Shown in pieces: positions 25,164 through 33,367 of a stretch of DNA of 64,000 bases. Below the pieces are notes generated by a model that was not told where the DNA came from, ran no database searches, and saw nothing but the letters and a program-made list of their open reading frames with translations. Numbering within the stretch: the stretch's first letter is position 1; every line of letters starts with the position of its first letter. Both the position numbers and the translations under genes were made by a program. The stretch is from an uncultured Collinsella sp. GTDB taxonomy: Bacteria > Actinomycetota > Coriobacteriia > Coriobacteriales > Coriobacteriaceae. The stretch spans positions 62,001 to 126,000 of the forward strand of contig UQIT01000003.1 of NCBI GenBank assembly GCA_900541175.1. Reading direction: 5' to 3'.

Positions 25164-25179
25164 TCGAACATCTGTTCAT
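25164..25179. promoter_or_regulatory. LexA/SOS-box-like palindrome
   Basis: TCGAACATCTGTTCAT fits the actinobacterial TCGAAC-N4-GTTCGA box at 10 of 12 positions. It lies upstream of the rpoB promoter and next to the galU terminator; no SOS gene adjoins it. Confidence 0.35.
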
Positions 25180-25220
25180 ATATTTTCTGTGAACAGAGAA
25201 CCAGCAATCGTAGCTCTTAT

Positions 25221-25253
25221 AAAAAACGGGCGCGAACCGAGGTCCGCGCCCGT
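25221..25253 (-). terminator. Terminator of galU
   Basis: Stem ACGGGCGCG/CGCGCCCGT, followed on the minus strand by TTTTTTATAA; 22 bases after the galU stop codon. Confidence 0.85.
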
Positions 25254-25274
25254 AAATGTCGATGCCCGAAAGGC

Positions 25275-26183
25275 TTATTTGCGCATCAAACCGCCGCGCT
25301 CGTCGATGGCATCCCAGAAGGCGCCGGCAAAGCGAGGATCGCTTGCAGCCATGAGGGCGTTGGTGGCCATCCAGCCAGACGGGGTACCGGTATCGTAGCC
25401 CGACAGCGGGTCGATGACAACAGCGTACATGGCCTCGCGATCGAGCGAACGGGCCATAGCGTCGGTCAGCTGGATCTCGCCGCCCTTACCGGCCTGCTGA
25501 TCGGCGAGCAAGTCCATGACCAACGGGCTCAGCAGGTAGCGACCGACGATGTACAGGTTGGACGGAGCCGCCTCGGGAGCGGGCTTCTCGACCAGGCCGC
25601 CGATGCGCCAAACGGCACCGGGCTCGTCGTCGGCGGCATTCTCGAAGCCCTCGAGAGCGCCCACGCGATCGCCGGCGATAACGCCATAGCGGCTGACTTC
25701 CTCGGGAGCGCACGCGGCAACGGCGATAACAGAAGCGCCACCGTGCTCCTTGGAGACGGCAAGCATCTTGTCGCAGATGTCGCGGTTGGGCACAACGTAG
25801 TCGCCCAGAAGAACCAGGAAGTTCTCCCCCGCCACAGCGTCAGCGGCAGAGCGAATGGCGTGACCGAGGCCCTTGGGCTCGTACTGATAGCGGAAGTCGA
25901 CCGGCATACCGCCCGCATGGGCGACGGCGTCGGCATAAGCATCCTTGCCGCGCTCGCGCAGCAGGTTCTCGAGCGAACGATCGGGCTGGAAGTAGCTCAG
26001 CAACTCGGGCTTGCCGGGAGAGGTGACGATAATGGCGTCGTCGACCTCCTCGGGGTCGAGCGCCTCCTCGACGACGTACTGGATGACCGGCTTGTCGAGC
26101 ACCGGCAGCATCTCTTTAGGCGTGCACTTGGTGCCAGGCAGAAAACGCGTGCCAAGACCGGCGGCGGGGATGATTGCCTTCAT
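25275..26183 (-). CDS. galU: UTP--glucose-1-phosphate uridylyltransferase
   Basis: Makes UDP-glucose from UTP and glucose-1-phosphate for glycan and glycolipid synthesis. 302 residues, MKAIIPAAGLGTRFLPGTKC with the nucleotide-binding GLGTRFLP loop, KPVIQYVVEEA and a C-terminal AVVIDPLSGYDTGTPSG block typical of GalU. ATG start 26183. It has its own terminator and upstream region and splits the usual rplJL-rpoBC cluster. Confidence 0.94.
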   Translation of the reverse strand: MKAIIPAAGLGTRFLPGTKCTPKEMLPVLDKPVIQYVVEEALDPEEVDDAIIVTSPGKPELLSYFQPDRSLENLLRERGKDAYADAVAHAGGMPVDFRYQYEPKGLGHAIRSAADAVAGENFLVLLGDYVVPNRDICDKMLAVSKEHGGASVIAVAACAPEEVSRYGVIAGDRVGALEGFENAADDEPGAVWRIGGLVEKPAPEAAPSNLYIVGRYLLSPLVMDLLADQQAGKGGEIQLTDAMARSLDREAMYAVVIDPLSGYDTGTPSGWMATNALMAASDPRFAGAFWDAIDERGGLMRK

Positions 26184-26277
26184 AGTATTCAGGGATCCTT
26201 TCGCAGGCGCAGGATGCGCCCTGTGCGTGCGGCACGGCGGCCGCAGACCAAATTGCGATACCGGTTTATCTTACCGC

Positions 26278-26289
26278 CGTTAATTAACG
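26278..26289. promoter_or_regulatory. Perfect 12-base palindrome upstream of galU
   Basis: CGTTAATTAACG, about 95 bases before the galU start codon, next to a TAAGAT -10-like hexamer on the minus strand. It could be an operator or part of the promoter. The rest of the 313-base gap (26184-26496) shows only the rplL terminator. Confidence 0.3.
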
Positions 26290-26435
26290 TTACTGTAGGC
26301 AAGCGCCATTCTTCAGCAGGTCAACGCAAATTATTGCTCGAATGGTGCAATTTTATCGCCCAACGGTAGCGACCCCAAAGCACCGCAAGCGGCAGCAATT
26401 TGTATGCCAAGCCAACAAAATAGAGGGATCAAAAC

Positions 26436-26469
26436 GAAAAAGACGGGGCTCGCAATGCGAACCCCGTCT
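26436..26469 (-). terminator. Terminator of rplJL
   Basis: Stem AGACGGGGCTCGC/GCGAACCCCGTCT; the minus-strand tail is TTTTTCGTTTTG. It ends the rplJ-rplL unit before galU. Confidence 0.85.
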
Positions 26470-26496
26470 GCAAAGAAATCTGGCGAGAAAGCCTGA

Positions 26497-26874
26497 TTAC
26501 TTGAGGGTGACAGCAGCGCCAGCAGCCTCGAGCTTCTCCTTGGCAGCCTCGGCGTCCTCCTTCTTGGCACCCTCGAGAACAGCCTTGGGAGCGCCCTCGA
26601 CGACCTCCTTGGCCTCCTTCAGGCCAAGGTTGGTGAGCTCACGGACGGCCTTGATGACCTGGATCTTGTTGTCGCCGAAGCCCTCGAGCACGACGTCAAA
26701 CTCGGTCTTCTCCTCGGCCTCAGCAGCGCCAGCAGCGGGAGCGGCGACAACAGCGGCAGGAGCAGCGGCGGAAACGCCGAAGGTGTCCTCGATAGCCTTA
26801 ACGAGCTCGGAAGCCTCGAGAAGGGTCATTTCCTTAAGAGCATCGATGATCTCATCGGTGGTAAGCTTAGCCAT
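26497..26874 (-). CDS. rplL: 50S ribosomal protein L7/L12
   Basis: Stalk protein that recruits translation factors. 125 residues from MAKLTTDEIIDALKEMTLLE; Ala-rich hinge, then EKTEFDVVLEGFGDNKIQVIK and the C-terminal domain ending AAGAAVTLK. Start ATG 26874 after AAAGGA; the in-frame extension to 26907 is not conserved. Confidence 0.97.
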   Translation of the reverse strand: MAKLTTDEIIDALKEMTLLEASELVKAIEDTFGVSAAAPAAVVAAPAAGAAEAEEKTEFDVVLEGFGDNKIQVIKAVRELTNLGLKEAKEVVEGAPKAVLEGAKKEDAEAAKEKLEAAGAAVTLK

Positions 26875-26976
26875 TTCTAAGTCCTTTCGGTTTCCGTGTC
26901 TGTGCACGGAGATCAGTTAAAACACGGCGCGAATGCGCCAGGGGTGCGGCGTTGCCGCCGCGGGTGAAAACAGCGA

Positions 26977-27498
26977 CTAGGCTGCCTTCTGCTCGGAGAC
27001 CTGCTGGATCGAACGAGCGAGACCAGAGGAAACGCCGTTGACGCAGACAGCGATGTCGCGAGCGAAACCGGAGATGAGACCGGCGATCTGGCCGAGAAGC
27101 TGGTCCTTGGTGGGCAGCTCGGCGATAGCCTTAACATCATCAGCGGAAACGGCCTTGCCGTCGGAGATACCGCCCTTGATCTCAAGGACGCCCTTGGACT
27201 TAGCGGAGAAGTCCTTAAGGGTCTTAGCGGCCTCGACCGGCTCGGTCTCGTAGAACACATAAGCGACGGGGCCGGCGAGGATCTCGTCGAGCTCGGGCTG
27301 CTCCTGGTTCTTGAGAGCGATCTTGACCAGGTTGTTCTTGTAGACCTTCATCTCGGCGCCGCACTCGCGAAGCTGATGACGCAGCTCCTGAGCCTGCTTA
27401 ACCGTCAGACCGTTGTAGTTGACGACGAACAGACCGGCGTTCTCGGCGATACGGGACTCGATCTCTGCAACCTTGTCGATTTTGTACTGCTGGGGCAT
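26977..27498 (-). CDS. rplJ: 50S ribosomal protein L10
   Basis: Base of the L7/L12 stalk and autogenous repressor of its operon. 173 residues, MPQQYKIDKVAEIESRIAEN, VVNYNGLTVKQAQELR. ATG start 27498 with GAGGAGGTG. An L10 leader and attenuator precede it. About 100 bases separate it from rplL. Confidence 0.97.
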   Translation of the reverse strand: MPQQYKIDKVAEIESRIAENAGLFVVNYNGLTVKQAQELRHQLRECGAEMKVYKNNLVKIALKNQEQPELDEILAGPVAYVFYETEPVEAAKTLKDFSAKSKGVLEIKGGISDGKAVSADDVKAIAELPTKDQLLGQIAGLISGFARDIAVCVNGVSSGLARSIQQVSEQKAA

Positions 27499-27562
27499 GA
27501 ATTACACCTCCTCGATTTCTTTCCGGGCACGGTCCGCCACAAGGACGTGACGGGGGCATGTC

Positions 27563-27690
27563 CAAAAAGAAAGCCCCCGCGCTGCATGAGCGACGGGGGC
27601 GAGAAGACATATCTACTCGACCACCTCGGCTGGCGGGATATCCCATTAAGCTCGCGGGCGATGCCCGTTTGCACCGGCTGTCTCTGGCAG
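27563..27690 (-). ncRNA. L10 (rplJ) leader with attenuator
   Basis: Minus-strand transcript leader. It has the L10-binding hallmarks CCAGAGACAGCCGGTGC (about 27670-27690) and GGGATATCCCGCCAGCCGAGG-like sequence (about 27624-27645), followed by a terminator hairpin GCCCCCGTCGC/GCGCGGGGGC and T-rich tail (27563-27600). A second copy of GCCCCCGTCAC just downstream could pair with the same GGGGGC arm, suggesting alternative folds. L10 binding would then control read-through into rplJL. Confidence 0.8.
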
Positions 27691-27714
27691 CGGATTCGTG
27701 CGTGAACCGAAAGT

Positions 27715-27743
27715 ATTATGGCGGGGACCCCGGCGTCGGTCAA
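27715..27743 (-). promoter_or_regulatory. Promoter of rplJL
   Basis: Minus strand: TTGACC (27738-27743), 17-base spacer, CATAAT (27715-27720), just upstream of the L10 leader. Confidence 0.6.
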
Positions 27744-27943
27744 CGGAAAACCGGGCTGTACACAATTCCACCATCCGGCCGCACCGCCGAAGGCCAGGCG
27801 CAAGGTTTTCGCTCGGTCAAGTCCTGGCTCGCACGAAGGCCACATTAAGTGGCCTTCGGCTCGTGCGGAATCTACGAAAACCTTGCGCCTGGCCTTCGGC
27901 GGCGCGTGCCTGCGTTGACTTTGGGCAGCCCGGGTTTTCGTTG
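27741..27943. repeat. Folded intergenic element B (nested inverted repeats)
   Basis: The outer arms 27741-27758/27926-27943 pair with one or two mismatches. The main stem 27784-27811/27875-27902 is 28 of 28 paired. The apical stem is GAAGGCCAC-ATTAA-GTGGCCTTC (27835-27857), flanked by GTCCTG (27821-27826) and GTGCGGAA (27863-27870). The apical loop and both blocks are identical in sequence and spacing to element A, while the stems differ. It fills the gap between the aminotransferase and the rplJ promoter. Confidence 0.8.
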
Positions 27944-28002
27944 GCTGACGCCCCCACTCATAATGCTTGGGTCGGTGGGCTGATGTGTTGCGTCCCTGAT
28001 GG

Positions 28003-29139
28003 CTATAGGGTTGAGACGAAGGTGGACAGGCGGCGGAGACCTTCGTCCAAATCCTTGTCGGAGACGCAGTAGCTTAGGCGGATGTGGCCTTCGGTGCCGA
28101 AGCAGTCGCCCGGGACTAGGGCTACGTTTGCTTCTTTGATGGCCTTGATGCAGAAGTCTTCGCTTGTTAGGCCATGCTGTTTGATGCTGGGGAAGGCGTA
28201 GAAGGCGCCCGCGGGCTCCACGACGTCCAGGCCCATGGCGTCTAAGGCTGCGAGCACGCGTTCGCGGCGGGCTCGGTAGACTTTGAGCATGGGGGTTGGG
28301 TCGACGGTGAGGGCTCGGGCTGCGGCGCCCATTTCGAAGGAGACGGCGCTCGATACTAGGTATTGGTGAGCCTTGGCGATCTCGGCGATGACGGGTGCCG
28401 CCGCTGCGAGCCAACCCAGGCGCCAGCCGGTCATAGCCCATGGCTTGGAGAAGCTCTCGATGACCACCGTCTGCTCGCGCAGCTCCGAGTGGCGCTGGGC
28501 AAAGCGCTCGTAGCCGTCCACGTAGACCAGGCGGTTATATACGTCGTCGCAGACCACGTAGATGCCCGCCTGCTCCGCTACGCGCGCCACGGCGTCGAGC
28601 GATGCCGCGTCGAGGATGCATCCCGTGGGATTGTTGGGCGAGCAGATGACGATAGCCTTGGTCGCCGGCGTCACACAGGCACGAAGCGCCTCCTCGTCAA
28701 TCTGGAATTGCGTAGGCTCCGTATCCAAAAAGACCGCTTTGGCGTGGTTGGCCACGACGATGCTCTCGTACAGGCCAAAGGCCGGCGTGGGGATAATGAC
28801 CTCGTCGCCGGGGTTGAGCATAGCCATGAATGTTGCCGACAGGGCCTCGGTCGCGCCGTCGGTCAGGATGACCTCGTCGGCCGAAAACGTAAGGCCCGCA
28901 TCCCCCATGTAGGCAGACAGCGCTTCGCGCAGAGCGGGGCGACCGTTGTTGGGCGGATAGTGCGTGTCGCCGCGGTCCAACGAAGCGGTCACCTCGGCGC
29001 CAATCACATCGGGCGTGGAAAAATCGGGCTCGCCGAGCGCAAGCGCGATGCACCCTGGGTGCTGGGCAGCGAGCGCGTTAATCCGACGGATGCCGGAGGG
29101 TTTAAGCGTGGCAAGCGAGGTATTCATGGGCAGACGCAT
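28003..29139 (-). CDS. Class I/II pyridoxal-phosphate aminotransferase
   Basis: Aspartate-aminotransferase-like enzyme of 378 residues, PLP dependent. Family blocks: ALALGEPDFSTPDVI, HYPPNNGRPALREALS, CSPNNPTGCILD, YVVCDDVYNRLVY and the PLP lysine in VVIESFSKPWAMTGWRLGW. ATG 29139 with AAAGGA upstream. It stands alone, divergent from the next gene. Substrate cannot be read from the sequence; aspartate or aromatic amino acids are usual for this subgroup. Confidence 0.88.
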   Translation of the reverse strand: MRLPMNTSLATLKPSGIRRINALAAQHPGCIALALGEPDFSTPDVIGAEVTASLDRGDTHYPPNNGRPALREALSAYMGDAGLTFSADEVILTDGATEALSATFMAMLNPGDEVIIPTPAFGLYESIVVANHAKAVFLDTEPTQFQIDEEALRACVTPATKAIVICSPNNPTGCILDAASLDAVARVAEQAGIYVVCDDVYNRLVYVDGYERFAQRHSELREQTVVIESFSKPWAMTGWRLGWLAAAAPVIAEIAKAHQYLVSSAVSFEMGAAARALTVDPTPMLKVYRARRERVLAALDAMGLDVVEPAGAFYAFPSIKQHGLTSEDFCIKAIKEANVALVPGDCFGTEGHIRLSYCVSDKDLDEGLRRLSTFVSTL

Positions 29140-29232
29140 GGCATTCCTTTCGTAAGGGTTGCACTAGGATAGCGCGGCGGGGCGCCGTCAGACGGTGTAA
29201 CCTAAACGGAAACCAACCGGAAAGGAGGCGGC

Positions 29233-29895
29233 ATGGAGACGATCGCGCGCGGCGATAAGCCCAAAACGCTGCAAACCATTGCGTATGTCAGTATTCCCGA
29301 TAGCGCCGATCTTGAGTTTTTGCTTTGGGACCTGCAGGATGCCATCGCCGCCTATACCCAGCTTTCCGGCACCGCGCTCCCCCGCCCGGTTGATTTGGAG
29401 ACGGATGATGCCGGCAGCGTTGCCGATGGCATCGTGTTGGCCATTGAAGATGTGGCTGACGATGAGACGTTGACAGCTATCGAGCAGGCGCTTGAGCGCT
29501 TTGGCGGCACGGGAACGCGCGTCTATGCCGCGATTCGAGCCGCACAAGAGGGCGCTAAGCAGGCGCGCGGGACCGCCGTTCGTCTGCACGAGGCATGTGA
29601 GCGCCATGACCAATTGTGGTGTGGCGGCGTTGTCGTCTGTGCCGGCAGCGGTATTGCGGCGCTTCGCCACTCCTCGCGTATGGGCTTCTTGCGCCGGCCA
29701 TTTTCCGAAGCGATGGACAAGCTCGTAGGCGCCGTTCGCATGGGCTGCTCCATCGAGCATGCGCAGCGACTTGGCGGCGGCAATGCCGGTAGCGTCGATG
29801 ACGACGGCATGGTTTGCGCCGAGCCAGCCGTGCCCGCGCCGATCTGGCGAGGCGTTCTGAAACGCCTCGGCGCCCGCGCCCAATCAGATATCTAA
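29233..29895 (+). CDS. Uncharacterised protein
   Basis: 220 residues, ATG 29233 with AGGAGG upstream, so the gene looks real. I do not recognise the family with confidence. Features: a central GTGTRVYAAIRAAQEGAKQA-like segment, LWCGGVVVCAGSG, and a conserved-looking FSEAMDKLVGAVRMG. The alternation of strands and helices recalls flavodoxin-like folds, but no flavin motif is clear. No signal peptide or membrane helix. Convergent with the glycosylase gene (one base between the stops). Confidence 0.6.
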   Translation: METIARGDKPKTLQTIAYVSIPDSADLEFLLWDLQDAIAAYTQLSGTALPRPVDLETDDAGSVADGIVLAIEDVADDETLTAIEQALERFGGTGTRVYAAIRAAQEGAKQARGTAVRLHEACERHDQLWCGGVVVCAGSGIAALRHSSRMGFLRRPFSEAMDKLVGAVRMGCSIEHAQRLGGGNAGSVDDDGMVCAEPAVPAPIWRGVLKRLGARAQSDI

Positions 29896-29896
29896 A

Positions 29897-30460
29897 TTAG
29901 AGAGCGGCCCAGCCAACGGCTTCGTGCCAACGTTCAACAAGACGCTCCAGACGCCAGGCGGCATTGGCGGGACTCGTCGAGGGCAGGACGATGGCGGGCA
30001 GCCCGGTGCGTTCTTGTAGATAGCGCTTGTAGAGCCGGCCAGCTGCACCTCCGTTGCATACCACCTGCTCAATAGGCGTATTGTCCGCAATGCGCTCGAT
30101 ATGTGCCGGCACAACGTTGCGAATGCTCGCGTCACTCGAGCCCTTAATGTCACAGCTCTCGATCACGTCCCACAGGGCCACGCCGCCGTTCAGCAGCATG
30201 GATCGCTTAGCAGCAATCGAGGCGTCGAGCGTCGCGGGCTCACCGCTTGCCAAAGAATCGCCCTCGTTGGGCGGCACAGGCACGCCGAGACACGCGGCCA
30301 TCACGCGCCAAAAGCGATTCTGAGGGTTGCCGTAATAAAAGGCATTGGCGCGCGAAAGCACCGAGGGAAACGACCCGAGCACCAAAACGCGCGAGTGCTG
30401 GTCGAACACGGGTTCAAACCCATGCTCAATATGTTGATAGCCCTCATCAGACGCCGTCAT
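29897..30460 (-). CDS. DNA-deoxyinosine/uracil glycosylase family protein
   Basis: Base-excision repair enzyme that removes deaminated bases, probably hypoxanthine (family 6 of the uracil-DNA glycosylase superfamily). 187 residues. Motif RVLVLGSFPSVLSRANAFYY replaces the usual GxDPY motif of uracil enzymes, followed by GNPQNRFWRVM; a C-terminal LPSTSPAN fills the second motif. ATG 30460, four bases after the amylase stop codon, so it is cotranslated with the amylase by position only. Confidence 0.85.
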   Translation of the reverse strand: MTASDEGYQHIEHGFEPVFDQHSRVLVLGSFPSVLSRANAFYYGNPQNRFWRVMAACLGVPVPPNEGDSLASGEPATLDASIAAKRSMLLNGGVALWDVIESCDIKGSSDASIRNVVPAHIERIADNTPIEQVVCNGGAAGRLYKRYLQERTGLPAIVLPSTSPANAAWRLERLVERWHEAVGWAAL

Positions 30461-30463
30461 GAT

Positions 30464-31840
30464 CTAGACCCTCAACAGATAGCGCACCTCGTAGGGCGCA
30501 AGCTCAAGAGAGCCCGCCAGCTCGACCGTGGGCACGCCGTCGGCAAGCAGGTCGACAAAGGACCCGTTGAGCTCGCCGGCGCCAAAGGTGTAAGGCTCGT
30601 TCACGGCGTTCACCGCCACGAGCACCGTCGCGTCGTCGCAGGTGCGCTCGAACAGCAGCTGCTTGTTCTGGATCACCACGTTGCGATAGGCACCGTAGTT
30701 GAGAGCACGGGCCGCCGCGTCGTCGGCTGCGCGCAGGTGCGTGAGCTGCTTGATGAAAGCCGTCAGCTCGTTGGGCGCAGGCTCATCGAGCGCAGGTCGC
30801 AGCGCCCAGTCGCCATCGGGGCCGCCCTTTTCGCCAGCAATTCCCCACTCGCTGCCATAGTAGACGCACGGGATGCCCGGCATGCCAAAGAGCATGCCAT
30901 AGGCGGGACGCAGGCACGATTTGTCGGTAAGGATGCTTGCCAGGCGCGGCACGTCGTGGTTGTCGACAAACGACAGCAGGTGCTTGCCGCGGTAGATGCA
31001 CCAGGGGTCGCCGCCAAACTGACGGTGCAGCGAGTGCGCGATCTCGAACATATTGACCGAGTTAAAGCTAGAGTACAGGCCCTTGTAGCACTCGTAGTTG
31101 GTGCAGGAGTCGAGCATCTCGTCGTTGACGATCTGGTTGTAGTCGCCGTGGAGCGTCTCGCCGATCAGCACGAAGTCGGGCTTGAGCTCGCGGGTAAAGG
31201 CATGTAGGCGGCGCATAAAGTCGCGGTCGAGCATATAGGCGACGTCCAGACGCAGGCCGTCGACGCCAAAGACCTCGGCCCAGCGGCGCACGGACTCGAG
31301 CAGGTAATCGACCACGGCAGGGTTTTGCAAGTTGAGCTTCACGAGCTCAAAATGGCCTTCCCAGCCCTCGTACCAAAAGCCGTCGCCGTAGCAGGAGTCG
31401 CCGTCAAAGCTGATGTGGAACCAATCCTTGTAGGGCGAGTCCCACTTACGCTCCTGCACATCGCGGAAGGCCCAAAAGCCACGGCCCACATGGTTGAAGA
31501 CCGCATCGAGTACCACGCGGATGCCGTGGGCGTGCAGCGTCTCGCATACGGCGGCAAAATCGGCATCCCCACCCAGGCGGCGGTCGATATGGCGCAGGCT
31601 ACGCGTATCGTAGCCATGGCTATCAGACTCGAGCGGTGGGTTGATGAGCACGGCGCCAACGCCGAGTTCCTGCAGGTAGTCGGCCCATTGGGCGATTTTC
31701 ATGATAGGAGCATCGGGGTTGGGCGCGGCGTTGGCAGCCTGGGCGAGCTCATCCTCGGCAACGGGCGCGGCGTTTTCGCGCGGAGCCCCGCAAAAGCCCA
31801 GCGGATAGATCTGATAGAACGTCGTCTCGTATGCCCACAT
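30464..31840 (-). CDS. GH13 alpha-amylase-family glycosidase
   Basis: Cytosolic alpha-glucan or maltodextrin hydrolase. 458 residues from MWAYETTFYQIYPLGFCGAP, GGGAGG upstream; an extension to 32095 would run over the palindrome and the MFS gene and is rejected. GH13 regions in order: VLDAVFNHVG, GLRLDVAYM (nucleophile Asp), VLIGETLHG (acid/base Glu), SFVDNHDVPR (transition-state Asp). No signal peptide. A short C-terminal all-beta domain follows. Probably acts on imported maltooligosaccharides; exact product unknown. Confidence 0.9.
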   Translation of the reverse strand: MWAYETTFYQIYPLGFCGAPRENAAPVAEDELAQAANAAPNPDAPIMKIAQWADYLQELGVGAVLINPPLESDSHGYDTRSLRHIDRRLGGDADFAAVCETLHAHGIRVVLDAVFNHVGRGFWAFRDVQERKWDSPYKDWFHISFDGDSCYGDGFWYEGWEGHFELVKLNLQNPAVVDYLLESVRRWAEVFGVDGLRLDVAYMLDRDFMRRLHAFTRELKPDFVLIGETLHGDYNQIVNDEMLDSCTNYECYKGLYSSFNSVNMFEIAHSLHRQFGGDPWCIYRGKHLLSFVDNHDVPRLASILTDKSCLRPAYGMLFGMPGIPCVYYGSEWGIAGEKGGPDGDWALRPALDEPAPNELTAFIKQLTHLRAADDAAARALNYGAYRNVVIQNKQLLFERTCDDATVLVAVNAVNEPYTFGAGELNGSFVDLLADGVPTVELAGSLELAPYEVRYLLRV

Positions 31841-31912
31841 AACAGCCTCCCGGAAATCCTTCACGCAACGCCACCCATTGTATGCCCAGCTTGTATCCTC
31901 TTCCCCAAAATA

Positions 31913-31979
31913 AGTTGCGGTGGAATAGTTCCTGCTTGGGCCTTCAGAGGCCTTAAACAGGAACTGTTTCACCGCAACT
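31913..31979. repeat. Dispersed 67-base palindrome, copy 1
   Basis: Arms AGTTGCGGTGGAATAGTTCC and its near complement ending CACCGCAACT, with an inner GGCCT/AGGCC hairpin. Copy 2 is at 41431-41496. Both lie just 3' of a leftward gene and may act as terminators: on the minus strand the stem is followed by TTATTTTGG. Confidence 0.75.
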
Positions 31980-31995
31980 GATGAGGAGGATGTGG

Positions 31996-33192
31996 CTAGG
32001 CGACGGGCTTTGCGCGGCGTATGGCTGGGAACATCACCGTGATGGCGAGGATGACGCCCACGACGGCAATCGCCCCACCCGCGAAGCCGATCCAAGCGAT
32101 ACCGGGACCCGAAACCACGGCGCCGCCGATTGCGGTGCCCGTGCCAATACCGAGGTTAAACAGGCCCGAGAAGATCGACATGGCGACGGCCGACGAATCT
32201 GCCGGCGTGTGCTTGATGAGCTCGGCCTGAAACGCCACGTTAAAGGCCGTGGCGCAGCAACCCCACAGTGCGCAGACGGCAAGCACTGTCACGAGCGACG
32301 ATGCGGCCGGCCCCATGAGCAGCAGAGCCACCGGCACGCCGGAAAGCGTGATAGCAAGGAACGGAAAACGGTGCCCGTCGAACAGGCGGCTGAACAGCCA
32401 GCTGCCCACCAAGCCGGAACAGCCAAACGCCGTCAGCGTCATGGTGATGGCGCCCGCATCGACGTGCGCGACCTGCGCCAGGAATGGCTCGATATAGCTG
32501 TAGCTTGCGTAATAGCCGGTCGCCATGAAGACCGTGACTGCGTAGAGCGCGATGAGGAGAGGGTTCTTGAGCAGCTCGGGCAGCTGTTTGACGGTAAAGC
32601 GCTCACCCGCCGGCATGGCCGGGAACACCGCTGCCTGGTAGACGACCGCGATGGCTGAGAGGCCCCCGACCACGGCAAACGTCATGCGCCAGCCCACGGC
32701 CAAGCCAATGGCGCGACCGAGAGGCAGGCCAAAGATCTGCGCGATGGACGAGCCCGTGGCGATCATGCTGATGGCGAGCGCGCCGTGGCGAGTGTCGACC
32801 AGGCGCGAGGCCATAATCGAGGCGACTGACCAGAACACGGCATGTGCGCAAGCGACCACCAGGCGCGCGCAGACCAGGATGGGATAGGTCGGCGCCACAG
32901 CGGACAGGAACTGACCGAGCGAGAACACGGCCAGCACGCCCAGCAGCATCCGCTTGAACTCGAAGCGCGAGGCAAACACCATGAGCGGCAACGACAGCAG
33001 CATGACGCCCCAGGCATAGACCGAGATCATGATGCCAGCTTGGGCCTCGGTGAGCGAAAACGATGCAGCGATGTCGGTCAGCAGGCCGATGGGCATGAAC
33101 TCCGACGTGTTGAACACGAACGCGCAGCAGGTGAGCCCGATGAGCGGGAGCCACTGCCTGAGCGTGATGCCGTCTTGCTTTGTTTGAGCCAT
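31996..33192 (-). CDS. MFS exporter, sugar/drug efflux (DHA1/SotB-like)
   Basis: 398 residues, twelve predicted membrane helices. The N-terminal half has the family block MPIGLLTDIAASFSLTEAQA and the loop FASRFEFKRML (motif A region). Similar to arabinose/drug efflux permeases. ATG 33192 after AGAGG. Direction of transport is inferred from the family. Upstream on the minus strand there is a good TATAAT -10 at 33230-33235. Confidence 0.85.
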   Translation of the reverse strand: MAQTKQDGITLRQWLPLIGLTCCAFVFNTSEFMPIGLLTDIAASFSLTEAQAGIMISVYAWGVMLLSLPLMVFASRFEFKRMLLGVLAVFSLGQFLSAVAPTYPILVCARLVVACAHAVFWSVASIMASRLVDTRHGALAISMIATGSSIAQIFGLPLGRAIGLAVGWRMTFAVVGGLSAIAVVYQAAVFPAMPAGERFTVKQLPELLKNPLLIALYAVTVFMATGYYASYSYIEPFLAQVAHVDAGAITMTLTAFGCSGLVGSWLFSRLFDGHRFPFLAITLSGVPVALLLMGPAASSLVTVLAVCALWGCCATAFNVAFQAELIKHTPADSSAVAMSIFSGLFNLGIGTGTAIGGAVVSGPGIAWIGFAGGAIAVVGVILAITVMFPAIRRAKPVA

Positions 33193-33367
33193 ATAGGAAA
33201 ACCTCTCCGATTATCTTGAGCGGTGGGCGATTATAGCAATGAGAAGTTTATAAAATGAGCAACAAAAGAATTCTTGGAAAACGATTGTTAACAGACGGCG
33301 CGCCAATTCTACTTAGAAAGCAAGGTACGCAGGAACTCAATGTCGAAAACGCGGCTTCATCTTCGGG

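Noticed and set aside
25040..25178. 37-codon minus-strand frame under the SOS-like box
   Set aside because: No ribosome site and it runs into the rpoB promoter.
27872..28441. 189-residue minus frame across element B and the aminotransferase
   Set aside because: Out of frame with the aminotransferase and made of palindrome sequence.
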